Below, in pieces: positions 38,993 through 47,059 of a stretch of DNA of 47,059 nucleotides. Numbering within the stretch: position 1 is the stretch's first letter; each line of letters begins with the position of its first letter. The translations under genes and the position numbers were made by a program. Where the stretch lies: the NCBI RefSeq assembly GCF_001550375.1, contig NZ_LRTR01000683.1, forward strand, positions 1-47,059, read 5' to 3'. Below the pieces are notes generated by a model. It was not told the DNA's origin. It saw only the letters and a list, made by a program, of their open reading frames with translations, and ran no database searches. Source of the stretch: Streptomyces europaeiscabiei. GTDB taxonomy: Bacteria > Actinomycetota > Actinomycetes > Streptomycetales > Streptomycetaceae.

Positions 38993-39345
38993 TCAGGGCG
39001 GCGGGTGTGGCCGAGGTGACGGACGCGGATTTCGAGGCGGAGGTGATCGGGGCGGAGTTGCCGGTGCTCGTGGAGTTCACGGCCGACTGGTGTCCGCCGT
39101 GCCGGCAGATGGGACCGGTGCTCAGTGCCCTCGCCGCGGAGGAGGGGGAGCGGCTGAAGGTGGTGCAGCTGGATGTGGACACCAATCCGGAGACCACCCA
39201 GGCGTACAAGGTGCTGTCGATGCCGACCTTCATGGTGTTCCGCGACGGTGAGCCGGTGAAGGCGATGGTGGGGGCGCGGCCGAAGCGACGGCTGCTGGAG
39301 GAGATTTCGGATGTCGTCCCGGTGAATTCGGCCGACGGTCCGTAG
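38989..39345 (+). CDS. Thioredoxin
   Basis: 118-residue classical thioredoxin. The active site is WCPPC (C35 and C38) in FTADWCPPCRQMGPVL, followed by LDVDTNPETTQAYKVLSMPTFMVFRDGE with the cis-Pro loop SMPT. It is cytosolic and a general protein disulfide reductase. The GTG overlaps the merR stop by 4 nt, so the two are co-expressed; the MerR palindrome probably controls both. CPPC differs from the common CGPC and is expected to shift redox potential. In S. coelicolor a thioredoxin lies near this position. Confidence 0.93.
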   Translation: MIRAAGVAEVTDADFEAEVIGAELPVLVEFTADWCPPCRQMGPVLSALAAEEGERLKVVQLDVDTNPETTQAYKVLSMPTFMVFRDGEPVKAMVGARPKRRLLEEISDVVPVNSADGP

Positions 39346-39400
39346 CGGATCGGATCGGGCAGCCGCGGGGTAAGCCGCATTCGGAGATTCGGAAACTCGG

Positions 39401-39472
39401 ACCTCCAGAGACTCGGACCTCCAGAGACTCGGACCTCCAGAGACTCGGACCTTCAGAGATTCGGAGACTCGG
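39401..39472. repeat. 16-bp tandem repeat ACCTCCAGAGACTCGG
   Basis: Three perfect copies at 39401-39416, 39417-39432 and 39433-39448, a fourth with two changes at 39449-39464, and a half copy to 39472; related ATTCGGAGATTCGG text precedes it from about 39380. It lies downstream of the thioredoxin gene. No function is apparent, but such arrays vary between strains. Confidence 0.9.
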
Positions 39473-39615
39473 AAGGCGGGATCGCGCGGCCGACGGTACG
39501 GGCCGGATCGTCGTGCCGACCGCGCACGCGGCCGTGCACCCGGCCCGGAGCGGCTTCACACAGGGCCACCGAGCCCTGCCGCCGCCGGACCGGTCGTGCG
39601 GCGCGCCGCACACGA

Positions 39616-39651
39616 AGAAATCCCCCGGGCGATTGCGCCCGGGGGATTTCT
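39616..39651. terminator. Strong hairpin terminator upstream of helicase
   Basis: AGAAATCCCCCGGGCG (39616-39631) and CGCCCGGGGGATTTCT (39636-39651) pair perfectly around ATTG. The AAAT/ATTT ends supply a T run on either strand. It separates the thioredoxin operon from the helicase gene. Confidence 0.85.
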
Positions 39652-39730
39652 CTGCGTATATTGAATGGTTCGCGACTTCAAGAGAATGGGTCGCAAAGAA
39701 GTTCAGTGAGCACAGTGTATCCGGGCGGGA

Positions 39731-42010
39731 GTGGAATTGTCAAACACCGGCTTTTCGCAAGATGAATTGCGGCGCGAGCAGGAATTCATCGATGGGCTGT
39801 ACGCACGCGTGGACGCTCTGCGCGGTGCGACCGAGGGCTCGGTCACGGACGCGCTCGCCCAGGGCAACACGCCCAGACAGGCCCGCCTCGAACGGGACAT
39901 CCTCGTCGCCGAGCGTTCGGGGATGCTGGCCACGCTGAACGCCGTGGACGGCTCGCTCTGCTTCGGCCGCCTCGACCTCGCCGACGGGGCCGTCCACCAC
40001 ATCGGCCGGATCGGGCTGCGCGAGGACGACACCGAACGCACCCCGATCCTGATCGACTGGCGGGCCGAGGTCGCCCGCCCCTTCTACCTCGCCACCGGCC
40101 ACACCCCGATGGGCCTGCGCCGCCGCCGGCACATCACCACCGACGGCCGCAGGGTCACCGCCCTGCACGACGAGATCCTCGACCTCGGCGACCAGACCCG
40201 TACCGGGTACGAGGACCCCACCGGTGACGCCGTCCTGCTGGCCGCCCTCAACTCGGCCCGCACCGGACGCATGGGCGACATCGTGCAGACCATCCAGGCC
40301 GAGCAGGACCGCATCATCAGGGCCCCGCACCAGGGGGTGATGGTCGTGGAGGGCGGCCCCGGAACGGGCAAGACCGCCGTCGCCCTGCACCGGGCCGCCT
40401 ACCTCCTCTACGAGCAGCGCGAACTGCTCGCCAAGCGCGCCGTCCTCATCGTCGGCCCCAACCCCGCCTTCCTCGGCTACATCGGCGAAGTGCTGCCCTC
40501 GCTGGGCGAGACGGGAGTACTGCTGTCCACCGTCGGCGAACTGTTCCCCGGCGTACGGGCGACCGCGACCGACACCCCGGCGGCGGCCCGGGTGAAGGGC
40601 GGCGCCGCCATGGCCGACGTGCTCGCGGCCGTCGTACGGGACCGGCAGACGCTGCCCGACCCGGTGATCGCCATCGAGCACGACCGGGAGATCCTCATGC
40701 TCGACGACGACCTCGTACGGGTCGCCCGCGAGCGCACGCGTGAGGCGAAGCTCCCGCACAACGCGGCCCGCGAGCACTTCGAGGGCCACATCCTCAACAC
40801 CCTCACGGAGATGGTCGTCGAACGCATCGGCACCGACCCCTACGACGGCGCGAACCTCCTCGACCCCAGTGACATCACCCAGATCCGCGACGAACTGGCC
40901 GAGAACCCCGAGGTCTGGTCCGCCATCGGCCGGCTGTGGCCCCGGATCACCCCGCGCCGCCTGATCGCGGACTTCCTCGCCGAGCCGGACGCCCATCTGT
41001 CCCAGGAGGACGCCGACGCCGTACGCCGCCCCGTCACCCGGGCGTGGACCGTCGCCGATGTGCCGCTCCTCGACGAGGCCGCCGAACTGCTGGGCGAGGA
41101 CGACCGGGTGGCGCGGGCGCGGGCCGAGCGCGAGCGGGAGACGCAGATCGCGTACGCGCAGGGCGTGCTGGAGGTGTCGTACGCGTCGCGGACGTACGAG
41201 TTCGAGGACAAGGAGGACGGCGACCCCGACGGCTCGGAGGTGCTGTCCGCGCACGACATCATCGACGCCGAGCGGTTCGCGGAGCGCCACGAGGAGGACG
41301 ACCACCGCAGCGCGGCCGAGCGGGCGGCGGCCGACCGGACCTGGACGTTCGGGCACATCATCGTCGACGAGGCGCAGGAACTGTCGCCCATGGCCTGGCG
41401 GCTGCTGATGCGCCGCTCGCCGACCCGCTCGATGACCCTCGTCGGCGACCCGGCCCAGACGGCGGAGGCCGCCGGTGTCGGCTCCTGGGCCGACATCCTC
41501 GCCCCGTACGTCGAGGACCGCTGGGAGCACACCCGGCTCGGCGTCAACTACCGCACTCCCGCCGAGATCATGGCCGTCGCGGCCGGAGTCGTCCGAGCCG
41601 AGCGGCCGGACTTCGAGCCGCCCAGCTCCGTGCGGTCGACGGGCGTACGGCCCTGGGCGCGCCACGCGGCGACGAAGGAACTGCCCGCGGAGGTGGCCAA
41701 GGCGGTGGCCGAGCTGACCCCGGCCGAGGGGCGGCTCGCCGTGATCGCGCCGCGCGAACTCCACCGGGCGCTCGCGGCCCGGCTGGACGACGTGACGGCC
41801 GGCGCGGAACCCGACCTGACCAGGACCGTCGTCCTCCTCGACCCCCGGCAGGCCAAGGGCCTGGAGTTCGACTCCGTCCTCGTCGTCGAGCCGGGGCGCT
41901 TCGGTACGAGCGATCTGTACGTGGCGCTCACCCGGGCGACGCAGACGCTGGGCATCGTGCACGCGGAGGGGCTGCCCGGGGCGCTCGCGGAAGAACTGAC
42001 GGTGGCCTGA
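39731..42010 (+). CDS. HelD-type ATPase that acts on RNA polymerase
   Basis: 759-residue SF1 (UvrD-like) ATPase of the HelD family. The N-terminal coiled arm (QDELRREQEFIDGLYARVDAL) that enters the RNA polymerase channel precedes the DWRAEVARPFY and YEDPTGDAVLLAALNSARTGRM region, the Walker A motif GGPGTGKTA (about 210-220), DEAQELSPMAWRLL (motif II), GDPAQTAEAAG (motif III) and C-terminal LDPRQAKGLEFDSVLVVEP with ALTRATQTLGI. HelD frees stalled or rifamycin-bound RNA polymerase; a Streptomyces member (HelR) gives rifampicin tolerance. GTG at 39731 or TTG at 39737 (SNTGFSQ; GGGAG at 5 nt) are possible starts. I saw no clear rifamycin-associated element upstream. Confidence 0.9.
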   Translation: MELSNTGFSQDELRREQEFIDGLYARVDALRGATEGSVTDALAQGNTPRQARLERDILVAERSGMLATLNAVDGSLCFGRLDLADGAVHHIGRIGLREDDTERTPILIDWRAEVARPFYLATGHTPMGLRRRRHITTDGRRVTALHDEILDLGDQTRTGYEDPTGDAVLLAALNSARTGRMGDIVQTIQAEQDRIIRAPHQGVMVVEGGPGTGKTAVALHRAAYLLYEQRELLAKRAVLIVGPNPAFLGYIGEVLPSLGETGVLLSTVGELFPGVRATATDTPAAARVKGGAAMADVLAAVVRDRQTLPDPVIAIEHDREILMLDDDLVRVARERTREAKLPHNAAREHFEGHILNTLTEMVVERIGTDPYDGANLLDPSDITQIRDELAENPEVWSAIGRLWPRITPRRLIADFLAEPDAHLSQEDADAVRRPVTRAWTVADVPLLDEAAELLGEDDRVARARAERERETQIAYAQGVLEVSYASRTYEFEDKEDGDPDGSEVLSAHDIIDAERFAERHEEDDHRSAAERAAADRTWTFGHIIVDEAQELSPMAWRLLMRRSPTRSMTLVGDPAQTAEAAGVGSWADILAPYVEDRWEHTRLGVNYRTPAEIMAVAAGVVRAERPDFEPPSSVRSTGVRPWARHAATKELPAEVAKAVAELTPAEGRLAVIAPRELHRALAARLDDVTAGAEPDLTRTVVLLDPRQAKGLEFDSVLVVEPGRFGTSDLYVALTRATQTLGIVHAEGLPGALAEELTVA

Positions 42011-42042
42011 AGTCGACGGGCGGGGTGCCGTCTGCCAGGTAC

Positions 42043-42061
42043 CGGGAAGGCGGCCTTCCCG
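42043..42061 (+). terminator. Small hairpin after helicase gene
   Basis: CGGGAAGG (42043-42050) pairs with CCTTCCCG (42054-42061) around CGG. It has no T run and may be a weak terminator before the P450 gene. Confidence 0.5.
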
Positions 42062-42157
42062 TCACCGTCACCACGGGTGCATCGGGGATCACCAACCCGT
42101 AACAGTTCTGGTCATCGTCACTGCTCGTGCACGGTTCGTACGGTATGCGTGTCGGTC

Positions 42158-43597
42158 ATGGAAACACATCCGTTCGCGGCCGCCCCGGCCGGCGGCCCCG
42201 GTCTGGAATCGCTGCGCGTGGAGCCGTTGCTGACCTCGGAGTTCGACGCGGACCCGGGCGGCGTCTACGAGCGACTGCGGAGCACGTACGGCCCCGTGGC
42301 ACCGGTGGGGCTGATGGGGGTGCCGGCATGGCTGGTTCTCGACTACTCCGAGGTGCTGGAGGTGCTGCGCAACGAAAGTGTCTGGCGGCGCGACATCCGG
42401 CACTGGCGGGCCCGGGCGGAGGGGCGGCTGCCGAAGGACTGGCCGCTCCTCGCCGGGTACGAGGTCCGGCAGACCATGTTCTTCGACGACGAGGAACACC
42501 GGCACGCACGGCTGAGCCACCACTCGGCGATGCGGCCCTTCCAGGACGGGCACTCGCCCGAGGGCTGGGAACTGCGCGCGGCCGTCGCCCGGTACGCCGA
42601 CGAGCTGATCGCCATGCTCGCGGCCGAGTCCGGGACCACCGGGTTCGCCGATCTCGCGGCGCAGTACACCCGGCCGCTGCTCCTCATGGTCACGACCAAG
42701 CTGTTCGGCTGCCCCGTCGGACTCGGCGACGAGATGGTCATGGACCTGTGGCGCATGCTGGACGGGGGCCCGGACGCGGGGCCGGCGACCGGGCGGGCGC
42801 TGGGCGCGATGACCCGGCTGGCGGCGCACCGGCGGTCCCGTCCCGGGGAGGACCTGACCTCCTACATGCTGCTGTCCGACCCCTCGCTGAGCGACGAACA
42901 ACTGGGCCGTGAGCTGTTCATGAACGCGGTCTACCTCAACGACATCACCGGGAACATGGTCTGCAACACCCTCCTCGAGGTGCTGCGGGGCAACGCGACC
43001 GTCCGGCGGAGCCTGTCCGACGGGCAGCTCGGTGAGACCGTGAACCGGGCGGCGCTGGTGAATCCGCCGACGGCCAACCTGTGCTTCCGGTTCGCGGCGC
43101 GTGACGTGCGGCTGGGGAACTACCTGATCCGGGCCGGTGACATCGTGTCGCCGTCCGTCGCGGCCGCGCACCGGGATCTCCTGCGGATCGGCCCGTCCCA
43201 CGTCGTGGAGTCCACCATCAGTACGCGGGCGCATCTGGCGTGGGGGGCAGGGCCCCACCAGTGTCCCAGCGCCGCGCGCGAGCTAGCGGGGACGATCGTC
43301 ACGACCGCGGTCGGGCGGATCTTCGACCACTTCGCCCGTGCGGAGCTCACGTTGCCGCCGGATCAGTTGCCGTGGCGGTCGGGGCCGGTGGTGCGGGGGC
43401 TGCGGTTGCTGCCGGTCCGCTATGAGCTCGCCGCGCACAGTGCGGCTCGGGTGCCGGTGGCTCGGCGGGGGGACGAGGTGGCGGCGCCGGTGGCGCCACC
43501 GGCTGCGCCGAGTGCGGAGCCGGTGGGGTCGCGGTCGGGGAGTGGGTTGCTGGGGGCGTTGCGGCGGATGATGTTCGGGGGGCGCAGGGGCGGCTGA
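42158..43597 (+). CDS. Atypical cytochrome P450 lacking canonical ExxR
   Basis: 479-residue soluble P450 (start ATG 42158; GTG at 42149 possible, and no ribosome-binding site is evident). The heme ligand is C369 in HLAWGAGPHQCPSAARE, with the C-helix motif EEHRHARLSHH. The K-helix region before NPP (VNPPTANLCFRFA) aligns RAAL (297-300) where ExxR is expected; a shifted ETVNR (293-297) has the wrong spacing. The I helix reads YLNDITGN (259-266) in place of AGxDT. Such loss resembles the CYP157 family of Streptomyces. A Pro/Ala tail of about 50 residues ends in an amphipathic LLGALRRMMFGGRRGG. No ferredoxin is adjacent. Function is unknown. Confidence 0.88.
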   Translation: METHPFAAAPAGGPGLESLRVEPLLTSEFDADPGGVYERLRSTYGPVAPVGLMGVPAWLVLDYSEVLEVLRNESVWRRDIRHWRARAEGRLPKDWPLLAGYEVRQTMFFDDEEHRHARLSHHSAMRPFQDGHSPEGWELRAAVARYADELIAMLAAESGTTGFADLAAQYTRPLLLMVTTKLFGCPVGLGDEMVMDLWRMLDGGPDAGPATGRALGAMTRLAAHRRSRPGEDLTSYMLLSDPSLSDEQLGRELFMNAVYLNDITGNMVCNTLLEVLRGNATVRRSLSDGQLGETVNRAALVNPPTANLCFRFAARDVRLGNYLIRAGDIVSPSVAAAHRDLLRIGPSHVVESTISTRAHLAWGAGPHQCPSAARELAGTIVTTAVGRIFDHFARAELTLPPDQLPWRSGPVVRGLRLLPVRYELAAHSAARVPVARRGDEVAAPVAPPAAPSAEPVGSRSGSGLLGALRRMMFGGRRGG

Positions 43598-43611
43598 CGG
43601 CCGCCCGGGTG

Positions 43612-43843
43612 CCTTTTCCGCCCCCGCCGCCCTTACCCGTCCCATCCCCAGGGGCTGTGCCCCTTCGACCCCCATCCGCGGGTCCGTCGTGGTTGCTCGC
43701 GCAGTTCCCCGCGCCCCTTTTCAGGGGCGCGGGGAACTGCGCGAGAAGCCCCACCCACCCGCACCCGACAACGCACCCTCTCGGGGTCGAAGGGGCAGCG
43801 CCCCTGGGGATGGGACGGGTAGGGGCGGCGGGGGCGAGGAAAA
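43612..43843. repeat. Large inverted pair of dispersed repeats
   Basis: Two oppositely oriented copies of the dispersed repeat sit tail to tail between the convergent P450 and glgB genes. Outer arms (about 43613-43675 and 43782-43843) share the modules CGCCCCCGCCGCCC, ACCCGTCCCATCCCC and CCCCTTCGACCCC with few mismatches. Inner arms (43696-43718 and 43723-43745) are a perfect 23-bp inverted repeat containing CGCAGTTCCCCGCGCCCCT, around 4 nt. RNA from either strand could form a long hairpin that serves as a bidirectional terminator. Confidence 0.85.
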
Positions 43844-46800
43844 CTAGGCCGGGCGGAGCCAGAGGGTGGTCAGCGGGGGCAGGGTGACGCGGATGCTGGC
43901 CGACTGGGCGTGCCAGGGTTGGGGGTCGGGTTTCACCGGGTCGGGGGTCGTGGTGTCGGTGCCACCGTAGGCCGCCGCGTCCGTGTTCAGGATCTCGCGC
44001 CAGGCCGGGACGTCCTCGGGTACGCCCAGCCGATAGTCCTCGCGGACGACGGGGCTGAAGTTGGAGACGGCCAGCAGCGGCGACCCGTCCTCCGCGAACC
44101 GCAGGAACGCCAGGACGTTGTCGTCCGCGGAGTCGCCCGTGATCCAGGAGAACCCGGCGGGTCGGGTGTCCTGCTGCCAGAGGGCGGGGGTGTGCCGGTA
44201 GGCGGTGTTGAGGTCACGGACGAGGTCCCGTACGCCCCGGTGGTCGGCCTCGGCACCGTACGCGGGGTCCATGAGCCACCAGTCGGGGCCGTGCGCCTCC
44301 GACCACTCCGCGCCCTGCGCGAACTCCTGGCCCATGAAGAGGAGCTGCTTGCCGGGGTGCGCCCACATGAAGCCGAGGTACGCGCGGTGGTTGGCCCGCT
44401 GCTGCCACCAGTCGCCCGGCATCTTCGACACCAGTGAGCCCTTGCCGTGCACGACCTCGTCGTGGGAGATGGGCAGGACGTAGTTCTCGCTGTACGCGTA
44501 CACCATCGAGAAGGTCATCTCGTGGTGGTGGTGCTTGCGGTGGATGGGGTCCTTCGCCATGTAGTCCAGCGAGTCGTGCATCCAGCCCATGTTCCACTTC
44601 ATGCCGAATCCGAGGCCGCCGAAGCCGCCGGGACCGGTGTGGTGGGTGGCGCGCGTGACGCCGTCCCAGGCCGTGGACTCCTCCGCGATCGTCACGACGC
44701 CCGGCACCCGCCGGTACACCGTCGCGTTCATCTCCTGCAGGAAGGCGACCGCGTCCAGGTTCTCCCGGCCGCCGTGCTCGTTCGGCGTCCACTGGCCCGG
44801 CTCACGCGAGTAGTCGAGGTACAGCATCGACGCGACGGCATCCACCCGCAGCCCGTCGATGTGGTACTCCTCGCACCAGTAAAGGGCGTTCGCCACCAGG
44901 AAGTTGCGCACCTCGCGGCGCCCGTAGTCGAACTCCAGCGTCCCCCAGTCGGGGTGCGCCGCCCGCTGCGGGTCCTCGTGCTCGTACAGCGGACGCCCGT
45001 CGAACTCGGCCAGCGCCCAGTCGTCACGCGGGAAGTGGGCCGGCACCCAGTCCATCAGCACGCCGATCCCGGCCCGGTGCAGGGCGTCGACCAGGAACTT
45101 GAAGTCGTCGGGTGTGCCGAGGCGGGCGGTCGGGGCGTAGAACCCGGTGACCTGGTAGCCCCAGGAGCCGCCGAAGGGGTGCTCGGCGATGGGCAGCAGT
45201 TCGACGTGGGTGAAGCCGAGGTCACAGACGTACGCCGGTAGCTGCTCGGCGAGTTGGCGGTACGTCAGTCCCGGGCGCCAGGACGGCAGATGCACCTCGT
45301 AGACCGAGAACGGTGCCTCGTGCGCGGGGGTCTGCGTCCGGCGGGCCAGCCACTCCTCGTCGGTCCACTCGTAGTGCGAGGCGTGGATGACGGAGGACGT
45401 GTGGGGCGGGACCTCCGTGCGGCGGGCCAACGGGTCGGCCCGGAGCGTCTTCGAGCCGTCCGGCCGCGTGATCTCGAACTTGTACAGCTCGCCCTCGCCG
45501 ATCCCGGGCACGAACAGCTCCCACACGCCCGAGGAGCCCAGCGAACGCATCGGGTAGCCCGTGGCGTCCCAGAAGTTGAAGGTCCCGGCCAGGCGTACGC
45601 CGCGTGCGTTCGGCGCCCACACCGTGAAGCGGGTGCCGGTCACGCCCTGGTGGGTCATCGGCTCGGCGCCGAGCGCCCGCCACAGCTCCTCGTGCCGTCC
45701 CTCGCCGATCAGATACAGGTCCAGCTCGCCGATCGCGGGCAGGAAACGGTACGCGTCCTCCGTCTCCTGCTCCGTCCCCTCGTACGAGACCAGCAGGCGG
45801 TACGTCTCCGGTACCTCCCGCAACGGCAGCAGCGCCGAGAAGAACCCGCCCCCGTCGTCGTGCAGCTCCGCCCGCAGCGACTCCACCACCACACCCACCC
45901 CGAGCGCGTAGGGCCTGAACGCCCGGAACACCACACCCCCGGGCGCGGCGTGGGCCCCCAGCACGGAGTGCGGCGCGTGATGGGTCCCGTCGAGCAGCCG
46001 CTCGCGATCGGCGCCGTCCATCGCGGGGGAGAAGACGGGCTGGGCGAGGGCGGGTTCGGCGACGGAGGGCTGGGGGGCCACCGACCCGGCCGGCACCGGC
46101 TCGGCGACGGCCTGCCTGGGCACCACCGGGTCGGGGGCTGTCGGCTCGGCGGCGGCCTGCTTGGGGAGTACCGGTTCCGGGGGCGGCGCGTCGGCGGGCG
46201 TCGGCACGGGAGTGGACGTTCCGGAGCCCGGCGGGACGGCAGGGACCAACACCGCGCTCTCCGCCCGGCGCGGTGACGTCACGGCCCTCTTCGCGGCGGC
46301 GGCCTTCCTGGCGACGGCCTCGGTGGTCACAGCTTCCTCGGCCACGGTCTTCTTGCCCGCAGCCTTCTTCGTGACGGCCTTCTTGACCGCTGCTTTCTTC
46401 GCGACGGTCTTCCTGACGGCCGCGGGTTTCGTGACACCCGTTTCCGTGACAGCGGTGTCCTCCACAGCCGCTTTCGCGACAGCCGTCTTCGCGACAGCCT
46501 TCTTCGCTGTCGCCTTCTTCGCCACCGCCTTCTTCGCGGTGGACTTCCTGGCGGGAGCCTTCTTGGCGGGGGCCTTCCCGAACGCGCCCTGGGCCTCGGC
46601 CGACTTCCTCGGTGCCGACTTCTTGGCGACCGCCTTGCCCTCGGCAGACTCCTTCACCGCCGGTGTCCCTTCGACGGCCTTCTTGACCACCGCCTTGGCC
46701 CCGGCCGCCTTCCTGACCGCCGACGTCCCGTCGGCCGTCTGTTCGGCCGGTGGCGTCTTCTCGGCCGTCTTCCGGCCCTTGGCCGTTCCCCCGACAGCCT

Positions 46801-46996
46801 TGGCGGTGGTCCCGGCCGCCGTGCTCGTCGCCTTCGTCGCCGCCTTTTTCGTCGCCGCCTTCTTCGCTGTCGCCTTCTTCGCCACGGTTTTCTTCGCGGC
46901 CGTCTTCTTCGTGGCCGTCTTCTTCACCGGGGTGGGCCCCTCGGCGGTGGGGCCGGTGTGCTGGGTGCTGTCGTCGGACGGCGGGCGGGGAGTCAC
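43844..46996 (-). CDS. glgB: Glycogen branching enzyme with histone-like N-terminal tail
   Basis: 1050-residue 1,4-alpha-glucan branching enzyme (GH13). GTG at 46996 has GAGGAGG upstream. Residues about 325-1050 are a standard GlgB: an N1 module, a CBM48 ([21 protein letters not shown]), and the catalytic barrel with [11 protein letters not shown], nucleophile Asp in [16 protein letters not shown], acid/base Glu in EESTAWDG, and [12 protein letters not shown]. Residues about 24-240 are a Lys/Ala repeat (AKKA and [10 protein letters not shown]) like the tail of histone H1, and about 250-322 a Pro/Ala/Glu spacer ([11 protein letters not shown]). The tail could bind DNA, RNA or polyphosphate, or tether the enzyme; this is inference. 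It converges on the P450 gene. Confidence 0.94.
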   Translation of the reverse strand: MTPRPPSDDSTQHTGPTAEGPTPVKKTATKKTAAKKTVAKKATAKKAATKKAATKATSTAAGTTAKAVGGTAKGRKTAEKTPPAEQTADGTSAVRKAAGAKAVVKKAVEGTPAVKESAEGKAVAKKSAPRKSAEAQGAFGKAPAKKAPARKSTAKKAVAKKATAKKAVAKTAVAKAAVEDTAVTETGVTKPAAVRKTVAKKAAVKKAVTKKAAGKKTVAEEAVTTEAVARKAAAAKRAVTSPRRAESAVLVPAVPPGSGTSTPVPTPADAPPPEPVLPKQAAAEPTAPDPVVPRQAVAEPVPAGSVAPQPSVAEPALAQPVFSPAMDGADRERLLDGTHHAPHSVLGAHAAPGGVVFRAFRPYALGVGVVVESLRAELHDDGGGFFSALLPLREVPETYRLLVSYEGTEQETEDAYRFLPAIGELDLYLIGEGRHEELWRALGAEPMTHQGVTGTRFTVWAPNARGVRLAGTFNFWDATGYPMRSLGSSGVWELFVPGIGEGELYKFEITRPDGSKTLRADPLARRTEVPPHTSSVIHASHYEWTDEEWLARRTQTPAHEAPFSVYEVHLPSWRPGLTYRQLAEQLPAYVCDLGFTHVELLPIAEHPFGGSWGYQVTGFYAPTARLGTPDDFKFLVDALHRAGIGVLMDWVPAHFPRDDWALAEFDGRPLYEHEDPQRAAHPDWGTLEFDYGRREVRNFLVANALYWCEEYHIDGLRVDAVASMLYLDYSREPGQWTPNEHGGRENLDAVAFLQEMNATVYRRVPGVVTIAEESTAWDGVTRATHHTGPGGFGGLGFGMKWNMGWMHDSLDYMAKDPIHRKHHHHEMTFSMVYAYSENYVLPISHDEVVHGKGSLVSKMPGDWWQQRANHRAYLGFMWAHPGKQLLFMGQEFAQGAEWSEAHGPDWWLMDPAYGAEADHRGVRDLVRDLNTAYRHTPALWQQDTRPAGFSWITGDSADDNVLAFLRFAEDGSPLLAVSNFSPVVREDYRLGVPEDVPAWREILNTDAAAYGGTDTTTPDPVKPDPQPWHAQSASIRVTLPPLTTLWLRPA

Positions 46997-47015
46997 AGGT
47001 ACTGCCTCCTCGGCA

Positions 47016-47059
47016 GGGGCGGGGCGGGGCGGGGCGGGGGGGGGGGGGGGTCGGGGGGG
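47016..47059. other. G-rich run at window end
   Basis: The last 44 bases are GGGGC repeated, a run of about 15 G, TC and 7 G, upstream of glgB. This may be real promoter-proximal DNA but more likely marks a contig end or sequencing artefact. Its length and boundaries should not be trusted. Confidence 0.7.

Larger units (their letters stand above)
39346..39730. other. 385-bp gap with minisatellite and terminator
   Basis: After the thioredoxin gene lie the 16-bp tandem repeat (39401-39472), GC-rich sequence with no gene, a strong hairpin (39616-39651) and then an AT-rich promoter-like region (39652-39720) containing TATATTGAATGG before the helicase gene. Confidence 0.6.

Noticed and set aside
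38989..39345. Secreted thioredoxin-like (ResA/TlpA) protein
   Set aside because: There is no signal peptide or membrane anchor; the length and motif are those of a cytosolic thioredoxin.
39740..41962. Long open frame antisense to the HelD-type gene
   Set aside because: It mirrors the sense gene's codon pattern, is rich in Arg, Gly, Val and Asp with no recognisable domain, and the sense frame has clear helicase motifs.
42158..43597. Part of a biosynthetic gene cluster
   Set aside because: No synthase, ferredoxin or tailoring gene is adjacent; the neighbours are core genes (HelD-type helicase, glgB).

Overview
This is a high-GC actinobacterial chromosome segment, almost certainly Streptomyces. 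Signs are near-saturated GC at third codon positions, frequent GTG starts, 4-nt ATGA/GTGA gene overlaps, and a gene order that from memory matches the conserved core around SCO5403-SCO5440 of S. coelicolor (two-component system, icmA, thioredoxin, pyk, ackA, pta, pfkA, thioredoxin, glgB). I saw no tRNA, rRNA, insertion sequence, phage gene or CRISPR array. The window opens inside an MFS gene and ends in a G-rich run upstream of glgB.

Layout. 1-4.1 kb: 3' part of an MFS transporter, a PepSY protein divergent from an OmpR-type response regulator/histidine kinase pair, with CTGAAG repeats between them. 4.1-7.7 kb: a MarR regulator, three coupled AIM24 paralogues, a DUF3817 membrane protein and a thiamine-binding-type protein. 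7.7-9.9 kb: an operon of an SRPBCC-like protein, DUF4166 and TetR, preceded by two copies of a TTTGAGC/GCTCAAA operator. 10.2-14 kb: a CslA/GlxA-type pair (membrane GT2 synthase plus radical copper oxidase). 14.1-18.9 kb: MarR, a second DUF3817, isobutyryl-CoA mutase large subunit IcmA (F80/Q198 signature), TetR and a YbbN/CnoX-like thioredoxin.

18.9-22.4 kb: a long leader with several inverted repeats, then a secreted DUF6230 protein, a DUF6114 membrane protein and an Asp/Ser/Thr-rich secreted protein, an unexplained envelope module. 22.5-28.8 kb: central carbon genes pyk, ackA and pta on the minus strand and pfkA divergent, linking lower glycolysis to acetate overflow. 28.8-33.5 kb: an HTH regulator, a PPOX-fold flavin/F420 protein and a sugar-type ABC importer without its own ATPase. 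33.9-38.2 kb: a CitA/CitB-type two-component system divergent from a DctA-type dicarboxylate symporter.

The gap between that sensor kinase and dctA holds the most striking non-coding feature: about 15 short hairpins in tandem (36470-36798, period about 22-23 bp) whose stems change in a compensatory way. 38.5-47 kb: MerR plus thioredoxin, a HelD-type helicase, a cytochrome P450 lacking the usual ExxR motif, and glgB with a histone-like Lys/Ala-rich extension of about 325 residues. A dispersed repeat (GCGCAGTTCCCCGCGCCCC and associated modules) sits at the 3' ends of several genes and forms a large inverted repeat between the P450 gene and glgB.
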